Below, piece by piece: positions 50,644 to 59,880 of a stretch of DNA of 64,000 nt (positions are counted from its first letter, which is position 1; the number at the start of each line of letters is the position of its first letter). The stretch is from Corynebacterium bovis DSM 20582 = CIP 54.80. GTDB lineage: Bacteria > Actinomycetota > Actinomycetes > Mycobacteriales > Mycobacteriaceae. The notes beneath the pieces are model-generated. The model ran no database searches, was not told the DNA's origin, and saw only the letters and a list, made by a program, of their open reading frames with translations. Made by a program: the position numbers and the translations under genes. Where the stretch lies: NCBI RefSeq assembly GCF_030408615.1, contig NZ_CP047187.1:1798001-1862000 (forward strand), written 5' to 3'.

Positions 50644-51669
50644 CTACCGCGGGCCGGCGAGCTGCGCGATCTCCCGGACCGCGTGTTCGACGGCGTATTC
50701 GGCGTCCGCGGAGTGGCCCTTGACGCCGGCGTCGAGCTCGGCGACGACCTGCACCGCCCGCGCGACGGCCGCCGGGGTCCACCCGCGGGCGATGCCCACG
50801 GTCTTGTCCAGCTTCCACGGCGGCATCCCGTACTCCGCGGCCTGCCGTTGGGCGTTGATCCGTCCCGCACCCTGCACCTTCGCGATGTCCCCGACCATGC
50901 CGGAGAGCGCGGACGCGAGGAGGACGTTCGGCACGCCCAGCTGGAGGGCCCGTCGTGCCGCCCCGACGGCGGCGTTGACCTGCCCACGGACGGCGAGTTC
51001 GGCGACGTCGAAACCACTGACCTCCGCCTTGCCGGAGTAGTACCGGGCGACGGCGGCCTGGGTGACGGACCCGTCGGTGTCCGCGACGAGCTGGCTCACC
51101 GCGCTGGCGAGTTCCCGCAGGTCCGTGCCGACGGCGTTGAGGACGGCGAGGGTGACGTCGGCGGTGACGCGCACCCCGTGCCGCCGGAACTCGCCGTCGA
51201 CGAACCCCTGGCGCTCGCGGCCCTTGAGCTCGGCGGCCTGGTGGACCTGCGCGCCCTTCTTCGGCAGGGAGGTGACGAGGGACTTCGTCCGCCCCTTGCC
51301 GGTGTGTTCGAGGATGAGGACGACGCCGTCCGGCGGGTCGGCGACGGCCTGCTCGATGAGCGCGACGGTCTCCTTGCCCGCGTCCTCGAGCCCGGAGACG
51401 ACGATGATGCGGTCCTCGGCGAACAGCGAGGGGCTGAGCAGTTCGGCGAGTTCCGGGCCGCTGAGTTCGCTGACGGTGCGGCGGTCGACGGGCAGGTCGT
51501 CCTGCCCGGCGGCGGTGCGGGCGGCGGCGACGATCTCCTGCCGGCGCCGTTCGGCGAGGAACGGTTCGCCGCCGACGATGAGGTTCACCGGGGCAGGCGG
51601 GCCTGCCGGTGTGCCGCCGGGTGCGCCGCTGCCCGACTGTCCGCCTCGTGCCTGTGTCCGTGCCGCCAT
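50644..51669 (-). CDS. holA: DNA polymerase III subunit delta
   Basis: Clamp-loader delta subunit, about 341 residues. After a 25-residue Gly/Pro leader, PVNLIVGGEPFLAERRRQEIV opens the AAA+-like domain. LSPSLFAEDRIIVVSGLEDAGKET, VLILEHTGKGRTKSLVTSLPKKGAQV and LREL-SAVSQLV follow the HolA pattern; KAEVSGFDVAELAVRGQ marks domain III entry. ATG 51669 is preferred because TAGGAT lies 7 nt upstream; GTG/ATG options further up are less likely. In mycobacteria holA also follows comEC in this order. Confidence 0.92.
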   Translation of the reverse strand: MAARTQARGGQSGSGAPGGTPAGPPAPVNLIVGGEPFLAERRRQEIVAAARTAAGQDDLPVDRRTVSELSGPELAELLSPSLFAEDRIIVVSGLEDAGKETVALIEQAVADPPDGVVLILEHTGKGRTKSLVTSLPKKGAQVHQAAELKGRERQGFVDGEFRRHGVRVTADVTLAVLNAVGTDLRELASAVSQLVADTDGSVTQAAVARYYSGKAEVSGFDVAELAVRGQVNAAVGAARRALQLGVPNVLLASALSGMVGDIAKVQGAGRINAQRQAAEYGMPPWKLDKTVGIARGWTPAAVARAVQVVAELDAGVKGHSADAEYAVEHAVREIAQLAGPR

Positions 51670-51676
51670 GCCGACC

Positions 51677-51682
51677 ATCCTA
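51677..51682 (-). promoter_or_regulatory. -10 box of holA
   Basis: TAGGAT on the minus strand, 7 nt before ATG 51669; leaderless arrangement. Confidence 0.5.
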
Positions 51683-51801
51683 GGCGTCGGGCCGGTGCGC
51701 ACCGGTGTCGCCCGCGCCCGGCCCCGGGTCACGTCCGCCACTCCCCCGCCTCCGTCCCGTCACCGCCGCCCCGGTACGGCGAACCACTGACCGCCATCCG
51801 C

Positions 51802-54146
51802 TCACCGCCGCCCCGGTACGGCGTGGAGCCCGTCGGGCAGGAGCACGAGCAGCCCGTCGGCGCACGGGTACGCCACCGGCACCCCGGAGCTCGTCCGGGT
51901 CGGCATGCCCCGGCTCCGCGTGCACCGGGTGACGACGTACATCTCCGGCGGCGCACCTCCCCCGCCGAGGCGTGCCCGGTCGGCCCGGAGCACGTCGTCC
52001 TCCGTCGGCATGACGACGACCTGCGGGCCGGCGTCCGCACCCGCCGGCCGGGGGGCACCGTCCGGGAGGCCCCGCGCGCACGGCGGGGGCGGTTGGTCTG
52101 GTCGGGCCACGACCACTCCCCGCGTGCGGTCGCCACCGGCCCGACCGGGGCACACGGCGACGCTCCAGCCGGCGAGGTCCCCCGGGTCCTCCGCCCACCG
52201 CCGGTCGAGCGTCGCCCCGGCCGCGGTGCCGGACGCCCCCGGCCCGGCGGGCCCGGTGACCTCCGCGTAGGGACCGACGACCACAACCCCGGCGCGCCAT
52301 CCGGCGACCCCGAGCACGACCGCCACGGAGACGGTGGCGATGCACACGTCGGTCCGGTCCCATGCGTGTCCGGATCGCGCCCACCCGCCGCTCCGCCGCC
52401 CTGCCCGCGCCCACCCGCTGCTCCGCCGCCCTGCCCGCGCCCACCCGCCGCTCCGCCCGGCCTCCCGCCCGGTGGCCCGCCGGCGGGAGGGGTGCGTCGT
52501 CGGCCTCCTCACCAGGACCCACACGACCGAGCCGAGCACCACCGCCCACACCGCGGCGGACGTCCACGACGCCGGCCCGCGGACCACGGGCACCCCGGCG
52601 AGGGTGCGGGCGACGACGAGCACCCACTCCGCCGCCGGGACAGCGGGGGCGAGCAGCACCGTCGCCGCGCCGGGCCACGCCCCGGAGACGACCGCCGCGA
52701 CCGTCCCGCTGACGGTCACGACCGGAACCACCGGCCCGACCAGCAGGTTCGCGAGGATCGCCGTCGGGGACACCACACCGGTCATGTGCACGACGACCGG
52801 GGCGGTGACGACGTCCGCCGCGACCGCGACCCCCACCGCACGGGCGATGACGCCCTCCCACCCCGGGGCCTGCCCGCCGTGGCGTCGGACGCGCCACCCG
52901 GTGAACCGCGTGCCGAGCAGCCGGCCGAGCGACACGATGCCGACGGTCGCCACGACGGACAGCACGAAGCCGTAGGACACGGCCAGCCCGGGGTCGACGG
53001 CGGTGAGCACGATGACGGCGAGACTCACCGCCGCCACCGCGTGCGCCCGGCGGGCACTGACGACGGCGATGAGACCCACGACGCCCATGACCGCCGCCCG
53101 CAGGACCGACGGTTCAGGGCCGATGAGCACCACGAACCCCGCGAGCGCCACGGCCGCGACGACCACCCGTCCGGCCGGCCGCAGCCCCAGGACGGCGGCG
53201 AGGGTCATGGCCGCGCCGGTGACCACGGCGACGTTCGCGCCGGACACGGCGGTGAGGTGGCTGAGCCCGGTCGCCAGCGCGGCCTGCCGGTCGGTGGGCG
53301 ACTGCCCGCTGACGTCGCCGACGACCATGCCGGGGATGAGGTCCCCGGCCCCGCCGGGCAGTCCCTCCGCCGCGGTGCGCAGCCCGGCGCGGACGGCCGC
53401 GGCGACGGACCACAGCCCGCCCGGGTCGCCGAGCGGCTCGACGGGCCGGGTGGTCGACAGCGTCAGCGGCACCAGCCCGGCCCGGTCGCTGAGCTCCGCG
53501 GTGCCGGTGACGAGCACGGACTGGCCGGGCATGAGGTCGGCGGCGCCGGCCGCGTGGTCGGGGCGGATGAAGACGGGGACGGTACCGAGGCCGTCGACGT
53601 CGACGTCGAGGACGGTCGTCCCCCGGTGACCTGCCGCGGTGTGCCGGCGACGTGGACGGTCTCCCGGACCCCGGTGCGGCCGCCGGCCCGGGCCCGGGCG
53701 AGCCACGGGTGCCGGTCGGCGTCGCCGGTCCGCCAGGCGGCGAGGACCGCCCACGCGGTGGCGGTGACCGTGCTGAGCCACAGCGTCGGCGCGCAGGCGC
53801 TCCACCACCGGCGGGCGGTGTGCGCCCGGCCGGTGAGGAGGTGCCCGCGGCGCCGTCGGCGACGGTCCCGGTCCCGGATGACGACGCCGCCCACCGCCAG
53901 CGCGACGGTCACCACCACCCCGGCGACCGCAGGGCCCGGCCCGCGGGCGACGACCGTCACGGCGACGGCCGCCCACGCGGCCAGGGCGACGGGGACGAGG
54001 CGCAGGTCCGGGCCGCGTCGCCGGCGGACGGCCTCCGGCGACCGGTCGAGCGCCCGCCCCGGCCCCGGCCCCTGCCCCGGCCCGCCGACCGGTACGGCGC
54101 CACGCCCGCCGCCCCCGGGCGCGCGGTCCCTACACGGTGACGGCAC
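51802..54146 (-). pseudogene. comEC: ComEC/Rec2-type DNA uptake channel, frameshifted
   Basis: Membrane channel for DNA uptake in competent bacteria. The N-terminal part (from GTG 54146, overlapping comEA by 17 bp) has helices LRLVPVALAAWAAVAVTVV and VVVTVALAVGGVVI and an OB-like domain reaching VHVAGTPRQVTG. The rest, from TTVLDVDVDGLGTVPVFIRPD through the competence domain (GLSHLTAVSGANVAVVTGA, SVLRAAVMGVVGLIAV, VVSPTAILANLLVGPVVPVV), is in another frame. One added G in the G5 run at 53620-53624 rejoins them. The C-terminal metallo-beta-lactamase domain is missing and replaced by a short soluble tail, as far as I can see. Either decayed or a base-call loss. Confidence 0.8.
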
Positions 54147-55137
54147 TGCGCATCGCCTCCAGTTTCGCCGGGCCGATGCCCTTGACCTCCATGAGCTGGT
54201 CGACGCTGCCGAACGGCCCGTTCTGCTCCCGCCACGCGATGATCGCCTGGGCGGTGCGCGGGCCGATCCCGGGGATGGTGGTCAACGCCGCCTCGTCGGC
54301 GGTGTTGATGTTCACCGCCGCGCCGGCCCCACCACCCGGGGCCCCCGGGCGTCCCGGCCCTCCCGCGCCGCCGGGCCGGGCCCCTGCCCCGCCCGGCGCA
54401 CCGGCCCCGCCTCCCGGGGCACCACCGGGAGCTGGACCGGGGGCTGCCCCGGCCGTGGCGGCGGGGCGGCCCACCGCGGACTGGCCCGGGTAGGCCACGG
54501 TGGAGCCCTGGTCGTCGACGGTCACCTGCATCCCGTCGCTCACCGGCTCGGCGAGGTTCACGCCGGCCAGCACCGCCCCGGGCAGGGGGCCGCCCGCCCT
54601 GTCGAGGGCCTCGCCGAGGCGTGTGCCGTCGTCGACCCTGATGAGCCCCGGGGTGCGCACCATCCCCTGCACGGAGACCACCGGGCGGACCGGCGGCGAC
54701 GGGTCCTGCCCCGGCGTCCCTGCACCGCCGGCGCCCGGCCCGCCCGCGTCGGGGTGTCCCCGCTGACCCGACGGCCCCGCCGCCCCCGACGTGCCGCCGG
54801 GCGTTCCGCGTCCCCCGGGGCCACCGCTGGCGGGCGCGGTGCCGGCGGAGGGGCCCGTCGTCACCCCCGGTGGCATCCCGACGGCGACACCGGCCGGGCC
54901 GGCGACCGTGGCGTCGTCCCCCTGTCCCGTCGACAACCAGCGCGCCCCGGCGACGGCGACGAGGACGAGCAGCACGATCCCCACCGCGCCGGCGGCCGCG
55001 CGCGGGCTGATGCGACGCCGCACGTCGAAGTCGATGTCCGCGACCTCGTGCCCGGGCATGGGTTGGGCGAGGGCGCGCACGCGGTCTTTCACACGGCTGG
55101 CGGCGGGCTGGCGGGTGAGGAGATCCATGCGGACCAT
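54130..55137 (-). CDS. comEA: ComEA-like helix-hairpin-helix DNA-binding protein
   Basis: About 335 residues. A transmembrane anchor AAAGAVGIVLLVLVAVAGARWL is at about 47-68. A Gly/Pro/Ala linker follows, then an SLBB-type domain (VQGMVRTPGLIRVDDGTRLGEALDRAGG), a second Gly/Ala/Pro-rich spacer of about 60 residues, and a C-terminal helix-hairpin-helix pair NINTADEAALTTIPGIGPRTAQAII with GSVDQLMEVKGIGPAKLEAM. It binds incoming DNA outside the membrane and hands it to ComEC. The start is uncertain: ATG 55137 and 55128 are both possible and neither has a clear ribosome-binding site. Confidence 0.88.
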   Translation of the reverse strand: MVRMDLLTRQPAASRVKDRVRALAQPMPGHEVADIDFDVRRRISPRAAAGAVGIVLLVLVAVAGARWLSTGQGDDATVAGPAGVAVGMPPGVTTGPSAGTAPASGGPGGRGTPGGTSGAAGPSGQRGHPDAGGPGAGGAGTPGQDPSPPVRPVVSVQGMVRTPGLIRVDDGTRLGEALDRAGGPLPGAVLAGVNLAEPVSDGMQVTVDDQGSTVAYPGQSAVGRPAATAGAAPGPAPGGAPGGGAGAPGGAGARPGGAGGPGRPGAPGGGAGAAVNINTADEAALTTIPGIGPRTAQAIIAWREQNGPFGSVDQLMEVKGIGPAKLEAMRSAVTV

Positions 55138-55319
55138 GGAACGACTTCGGGGGGACGACGCCGCCCGTGCGCGGCGCATCGCCCCAGGTGCCTGTGGATG
55201 AACCGGATGCTGTGGATAACGCCGCGGAGCGGGGACGGCGGGCCGGCGCGGTCAGCCGGGCACGGTCAGACGGGCGGGGCCGCGAACGGCCCGGTCAGCC
55301 CGATGCAGGCGCGGCGCGG

Positions 55320-56951
55320 TCAGCCCTGGACGGCGGGGCGGCCCCGGTCGGCCCGTCCGCCCCGGCCACCCAGCTCGCCCCGGTCGCCCAGCTCGCCCAG
55401 GTCACCGGTGGTGCCGGCGGGCCCCCGCCCGGCGCGGTGCCGGCCCCGGGAGCGACTGTCCGGCCGGCTGCCCTCGCGGACCGGTCGACGCCCGGCGACG
55501 GGACGCCGGCCGTGCACGGCGGGGGCAGGGGCGGCGTCGGCACGGTCGGCGACCGCACCCTCCGCATCGGCACGGCCCCGCGCCCGGGCCGCACCGCGGG
55601 CGGGCTGCCGCCGCCGGTCGCGGACGGCCGCCACGACGGGCGCGGCGATGACGAGGGTCCAGCCGATGCACGTCATGACCTCGCCGGTCAGCGGCACCGG
55701 TCCGACGGACCCCACGGCGTTGTGGCTGAGCACGAGCAGGAGTCCGGCCGCGCCGGTGACACCGCCGAAGAGCCGCGGCGCCGCCCGCAGCGTGAACACC
55801 GCCGGAATGAGGAACAGCGAATAATACTGCTGTCCCAGTGTTGCGACGACGAATGTGCCACTGAGGAGAATCGTCGACATGGCGCACGCCCAGGCGAAAC
55901 TCCGGTGCCACAGCCGGGCCGTGACGGTCCACATGCCCACGACCACCCCGACGGCCACGACCACCCCGACGGCCACGACCACCCGCAGCCCGACGACCAG
56001 CACCGCGGGCCACCCGTGGGCCGCGCCGAGGCCGGCGATGGACGCGTTGGCGTAGGAGCGGACGATGCGCAGGTACGGCATGAGCGTGGTGCGGTAGGCG
56101 TCCGCGTCCGGCAGCAGGAGGTAGCCGACGACGTTCGCGACGACGGGCACCGCGACGGCCGCGCCGAGCAGCAGGAACCGCCGGCGCAGCAGGGGCAGGA
56201 GCAACAGCACGGCGAAGAACGGCTTGACGAGGATGAGCAGGCCGAGCGCCACCCCGGGGACCGCCTGACGCGCCACCCCGCCGCCGGCGGCCCGGCCCCG
56301 GCCGCGCGCCACCCCGTCACCGTCACGGCCACGTCGGCCCCGCCGGCCGGGCCGCGCCACCGCACCGTCACCGTCACCCCGGCCCCGCGGCGGGCCCGCG
56401 ACGCCGACGAGCACCACGGCCAGCAGCGCGGAGAGCACGCCGTTGATGTTGGAGAACCGGAGGGTGTTCGTCACGGACTCGGTGAGGAACACCCCGGCGA
56501 GGGCGAGGGGGAACAGCCACCCCGTGAACGACAGTCGGGCACGACGCCACAACCAGGCGAGCCCCGCGATGACCCCCACGGCGTTGATACAGACGAACCA
56601 GAATCGGGCGACTTCCGTGTCACCCGACACCGCCGCGATCGGCGAGAGGATGACGGTCGCCCCGGGCGAGTAGAGGTAGTGCGGCGTCGCGTCGCCGAGG
56701 TACTCGGTGTACACGGCCTCTCCCCCGAGGAAGCGGGACAGGGCCTCGTAGACCCGCGAGAAGTCGTCGGTCCGCTCCCCCTGCAGCGGCAGGACGAACG
56801 TGCGGTGGAGGATCAGGCCGACGGCCAGCACCCACGCCACGGTCCGTGCCCAGGACCGCCGGGTGTCCACCGCAGCCGGGCCGGCCTGCCGGGTGTCCGT
56901 CGTGGCCGGACCGGCCTGCCGGGCGCGCAGGGACGACGCATCAGCACTCAC
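55320..56951 (-). CDS. GT87-family polyprenyl-phosphate-dependent glycosyltransferase
   Basis: About 543 residues, a GT-C membrane glycosyltransferase (DUF2029/GT87; PimE- and AftC-like), expected to use a decaprenyl-phosphate sugar to build arabinan or mannan at the outer face of the membrane. ERTDDFSRVYEALSRFLGGEAVY with the DD pair just after helix 1 is the family's catalytic loop; TPHYLYSPGATVILSPIA and TLRFSNINGVLSALL follow, then eight or more helices. An Arg/Gly insertion (about 190-225) and a 100-residue Arg/Gly/Asp-rich cytoplasmic tail are unusual. GTG 56951 is a tentative start; a GTG at 56993 is possible. Confidence 0.78.
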   Translation of the reverse strand: MSADASSLRARQAGPATTDTRQAGPAAVDTRRSWARTVAWVLAVGLILHRTFVLPLQGERTDDFSRVYEALSRFLGGEAVYTEYLGDATPHYLYSPGATVILSPIAAVSGDTEVARFWFVCINAVGVIAGLAWLWRRARLSFTGWLFPLALAGVFLTESVTNTLRFSNINGVLSALLAVVLVGVAGPPRGRGDGDGAVARPGRRGRRGRDGDGVARGRGRAAGGGVARQAVPGVALGLLILVKPFFAVLLLLPLLRRRFLLLGAAVAVPVVANVVGYLLLPDADAYRTTLMPYLRIVRSYANASIAGLGAAHGWPAVLVVGLRVVVAVGVVVAVGVVVGMWTVTARLWHRSFAWACAMSTILLSGTFVVATLGQQYYSLFLIPAVFTLRAAPRLFGGVTGAAGLLLVLSHNAVGSVGPVPLTGEVMTCIGWTLVIAAPVVAAVRDRRRQPARGAARARGRADAEGAVADRADAAPAPAVHGRRPVAGRRPVREGSRPDSRSRGRHRAGRGPAGTTGDLGELGDRGELGGRGGRADRGRPAVQG

Positions 56952-57059
56952 CCTGTCTCTCACCGTCCTCACACAGCTGCAAACGACACACAACCGTTCA
57001 TTATTACCACAGCACTGGTGCTACCGGCCGGTGCGCTGCACAAACGCGCCGGATGCAGG

Positions 57060-57160
57060 TCGGTCGGCCCGCCCACGACCGGCCCGCTCGGAACCCGGCC
57101 AGGTGTCCGCCCGCCCACGACCGGCCCGCCGGGACCCCGGCCAGGGGTCGGCCCGCCCCG
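57060..57160. repeat. Tandem repeat downstream of degV
   Basis: CGCCCACGACCGGCCCGC and following CCGGCCAGG words recur twice in about 100 bp between the degV stop and the GT87 start region. Confidence 0.6.
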
Positions 57161-57183
57161 CCGAGTGGACCACACCCGCCGGG

Positions 57184-58263
57184 TCAGCGCACGACGAGGG
57201 AGACGGCCACCGACCCCGGGCCGGTGTGCACCGCGATCGCGGGGGTGATGGCGACGACGCTCACCTCGACGCCGTCCGGCAACGCCTCGACGAGCGCCCG
57301 GCGCAGCCGCTCCGCGGTCTCCGCGGCCTCGGTCTGGTGGATGCACACGGCGACCTCCGGAGCGCGCCCGGCGGCGTCACCGGCAGCGTCACCGGCACCA
57401 CCGGCGTCCCCGTCCTGCTCCGCCGCGCCGGCGACATCGCCATCGCCATCGCCGGAAGCCGGGTCGCCCGGGCGCGCCGCGTCCCCGCCGGCACCGTCGC
57501 CCGCGCCCGCCCCGGCCGCGGCACCAGCACCGCTCCCGGCCCCGGTCCCGCTCCCGGCACCGCCCCCGGCCGCACTGTCCCCGGCCTCCACCGGCTCCGC
57601 CCCGGGCTCCGCCACCGGACCGTCACCGTCGCCGGCGTCGGCGTCGTCCCCGAGCACGTCCCGGCACGCCCCGGCGACCATCGCCACGAGCTTGTCGAAC
57701 GCCTTGGCCTGCGTGCGGGACTTCGCCGCGAGCTCCAGCCGCCCGTCGGCGAGGTGGAAGATCGGCTTGATCGCCAACGCCGTCGACAGCAGCGAGCGGC
57801 CCGCCGACAACCGTCCGCCGCGCCGCAGCGCCTCCAACCGGTGCACGTACAGCCACAGGTGCGCCCGCGCGACGACGGCCTGCGCGCGCGCCACGCACTC
57901 CTCCAGGTCGGCTCCCCCGGCGGCGGCGCGGGCCGCGGCGAGCGCCGCCTCACCGAGCACCATGCCCGCGGAGTTCGTGTCCACGACCCGCACGGCCCCC
58001 TCGTCGAAGACCGCCGCGGCCTGCACGGCCGCCGACCACGTGCCGGACAGTTCCTTCGACAGGTGCACGGCGACGACACCGTCGTCCCCTCCCCGTTCGA
58101 GCAGCCGCGCGTACGTCGCCGTGAGCTGCAGCGGCCCGAGCCCGGACGTCGACCGTTCCTCGCCGTCGCCCATCGTGTGGAGGTCCAGGACGGTGATGCC
58201 GTGCTCGCGCGCGGTCGCCCGCGGCAGGCAGGACGCGGAGTCCGTCACGACCATGACCGTCAC
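57184..58263 (-). CDS. DegV-family fatty-acid-binding protein with low-complexity insertion
   Basis: 359 residues; normal DegV proteins have about 280. They bind a fatty acid and hand it to the FakA kinase in species that have it. VVTDSASCLPRATAREHGITVLDLH is the N-terminal domain start; VVAVHLSKELSGTWSAA and VVDTNSAGMVLGEAAL hold the lipid-binding Ser/Thr positions. Between domain II strands, at about 205-285, an 85-residue Gly/Ala/Asp tract is inserted in frame, after which VAVCIHQTEAAETAERL resumes the fold. ATG 58263 overlaps the gpgP stop (ATGA), so the two are co-translated. No FakA gene is in the window. Confidence 0.88.
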   Translation of the reverse strand: MTVMVVTDSASCLPRATAREHGITVLDLHTMGDGEERSTSGLGPLQLTATYARLLERGGDDGVVAVHLSKELSGTWSAAVQAAAVFDEGAVRVVDTNSAGMVLGEAALAAARAAAGGADLEECVARAQAVVARAHLWLYVHRLEALRRGGRLSAGRSLLSTALAIKPIFHLADGRLELAAKSRTQAKAFDKLVAMVAGACRDVLGDDADAGDGDGPVAEPGAEPVEAGDSAAGGGAGSGTGAGSGAGAAAGAGAGDGAGGDAARPGDPASGDGDGDVAGAAEQDGDAGGAGDAAGDAAGRAPEVAVCIHQTEAAETAERLRRALVEALPDGVEVSVVAITPAIAVHTGPGSVAVSLVVR

Positions 58264-59240
58264 GACCGTCCCCCTTCGTCCGCGTTCGGCGTCCCCCGGT
58301 CGGGCGGCGCGCCCACCCCGACGTTCCAGCCCTCGAGGACCCAGCGGTACGACGACGCCCTCTCCCCGCGACGCGCCTCCGCGCCCGCGGGCGTGGCGGG
58401 CCAGCCGGCCGCGTCAGGCGTGGTGGGCCGGCCGGCCGCGCCGGACGCGCCGGTGACGCCGGCCGCCGACCCCGCCGCGGGGGGCTGCGGCGCCGGGGCG
58501 GCGTCGTCCCCCACGGCGAGGAGCTGCGACCACCGGCAGTTCCCCAGCCCACCGAACATCGGGTAGTGCTCGACCGGGATGTCCAGCAACCCCGAGGTCA
58601 GCGCCGAGATCGACCCGCCGTGCGCCACGACGACGACCGCCCCGCCCGCCCACAGGGCGTCGTCGGCGAGGAGGTCCGCGACCCCGGCGGTCGTGCGGCG
58701 CATGACGTCGACCCGGCTCTCGCCCCCCGGCGGGGCCCACGTCGGCGTGCGGCGCCAGTGGGAGCGGTGGCCGGGGAAGTCGCCGTCGACCTCCCGGTGG
58801 GTGAGCCCCTGCCAGCGGCCCAGATCCGTCTCCCGGAAGCGGTGGTCCGTGCGCACCCCGAGGCCGTGACCCGCGGCGACGATCTCCGCGGTCTCCCGGG
58901 CGCGGACGAGGTCCGAGCTCACGACAGCCCCGACGGGCCGCCCGGCGAGCACCTCGGCGACCGCGCGGGCCTGCGCCCGGCCGACGTCGCTGAGGTCCGT
59001 GTCCAGCTGCCCCTGCATCCGGCGGCCCCGGTTGAACTCCGTCTCGCCGTGGCGCAGGAGGATCAGCCGCCGCTCCGGGGCGGGGGACGGGGACCCGGTC
59101 GCGGCGGACGTCGACGCGGCCGGACCGGACGTGGACGCGGCCGGACCGGACGTGGACGCGGACGCGGACGCGGACGGCACGGTGGCGGCCCGGTCCGGCG
59201 CGGCGGGCGCGGACGAGGGGTCAGGCGTGGCGGGACTCAT
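58260..59240 (-). CDS. gpgP: Histidine phosphatase, probable glucosyl-3-phosphoglycerate phosphatase
   Basis: 326 residues, histidine-phosphatase superfamily. After a 55-residue Ser/Ala/Pro leader with STSGPAA repeats, LILLRHGETEFN holds the phosphorylated His (RHG), VVSSDLVRARETAEI the second Arg, FRETDLGRWQGL the acidic residue, and VVVVAHGGSISAL the second His. In M. tuberculosis the gene in this exact place, between rsfS and degV, is gpgP (Rv2419c), which makes glucosylglycerate for methylglucose polysaccharide synthesis; the assignment rests on synteny. An Ala/Pro tail of about 50 residues is extra. It starts 11 nt past the rsfS stop. Confidence 0.82.
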   Translation of the reverse strand: MSPATPDPSSAPAAPDRAATVPSASASASTSGPAASTSGPAASTSAATGSPSPAPERRLILLRHGETEFNRGRRMQGQLDTDLSDVGRAQARAVAEVLAGRPVGAVVSSDLVRARETAEIVAAGHGLGVRTDHRFRETDLGRWQGLTHREVDGDFPGHRSHWRRTPTWAPPGGESRVDVMRRTTAGVADLLADDALWAGGAVVVVAHGGSISALTSGLLDIPVEHYPMFGGLGNCRWSQLLAVGDDAAPAPQPPAAGSAAGVTGASGAAGRPTTPDAAGWPATPAGAEARRGERASSYRWVLEGWNVGVGAPPDRGTPNADEGGRS

Positions 59241-59250
59241 GCGGGTGGTC

Positions 59251-59724
59251 TCAGAAACTGTCGGCGTCCGGGGCCGGGCCCGCGAGCGGCAGATCCTCGA
59301 CGGACGCGGCGTCGACCGGGTCGACCTCGACGTCCGACGCCCACGCCCCGCGGTCGGCCTGCTCGACGCCCTCGACCTCGATCTGCGGGCAGTCCCGGTA
59401 CAGGCGGTCGAGCGCGTAGTACTCCCGCTCGTCCCGGCGCTGCACGTGGACGATGAGCTCACCGTAGTCGAGCAGCACCCAGCGGCCGTCGCGGTGGCCC
59501 TCCCGGCGGTTCGGCTTCACGCCCTCCTTCTCGGAGAGCTCGGCCTCGATCTCGTCGACGATGGAGTCCACCTGGCGCTCGTTGTCCCCCGAGCACAGCA
59601 GGAACACCTCGGTAATGGCGAGCCGGTCGGAGACGTCGAGGACGAGGATGTCCTCGCCCAGCTTCTCGTCGGCGGCGCGCGCGGCGATTCCGGCGCGGGT
59701 GATGGCTTCGGTACTGGCGGTCAA
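59251..59724 (-). CDS. rsfS: Ribosome silencing factor RsfS
   Basis: About 157 residues, RsfS/DUF143 family, which binds ribosomal protein L14 and blocks subunit joining in starvation. EKLGEDILVLDVSDRLAITEVFLLCSGDNERQVDSIVDEIE and GRWVLLDYGELIVHVQRRDEREYYALDRLYRDCP are the conserved core. TTG 59724 is chosen: it gives MTASTEAITRAG, like the mycobacterial start, and GGAGG lies 5 nt before it. The C-terminal 35 residues are an acidic tail. It lies between nadD and gpgP, as in mycobacteria. Confidence 0.93.
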   Translation of the reverse strand: MTASTEAITRAGIAARAADEKLGEDILVLDVSDRLAITEVFLLCSGDNERQVDSIVDEIEAELSEKEGVKPNRREGHRDGRWVLLDYGELIVHVQRRDEREYYALDRLYRDCPQIEVEGVEQADRGAWASDVEVDPVDAASVEDLPLAGPAPDADSF

Positions 59725-59880
59725 ACGGTCCTCCAAGTCAGGGGCACGCCGGCGATGGGCGTGGGTTGGCGTGTCGAGCAGGGGTGCTCCGGTGGGCGGC
59801 GTCCCGGTGGGCGACGTCCCGCCCCGGCGGCCGGTGCCGCGTCCCGGGGGCGGTGTCCGGACGCCCGCAACCCGTCAACC

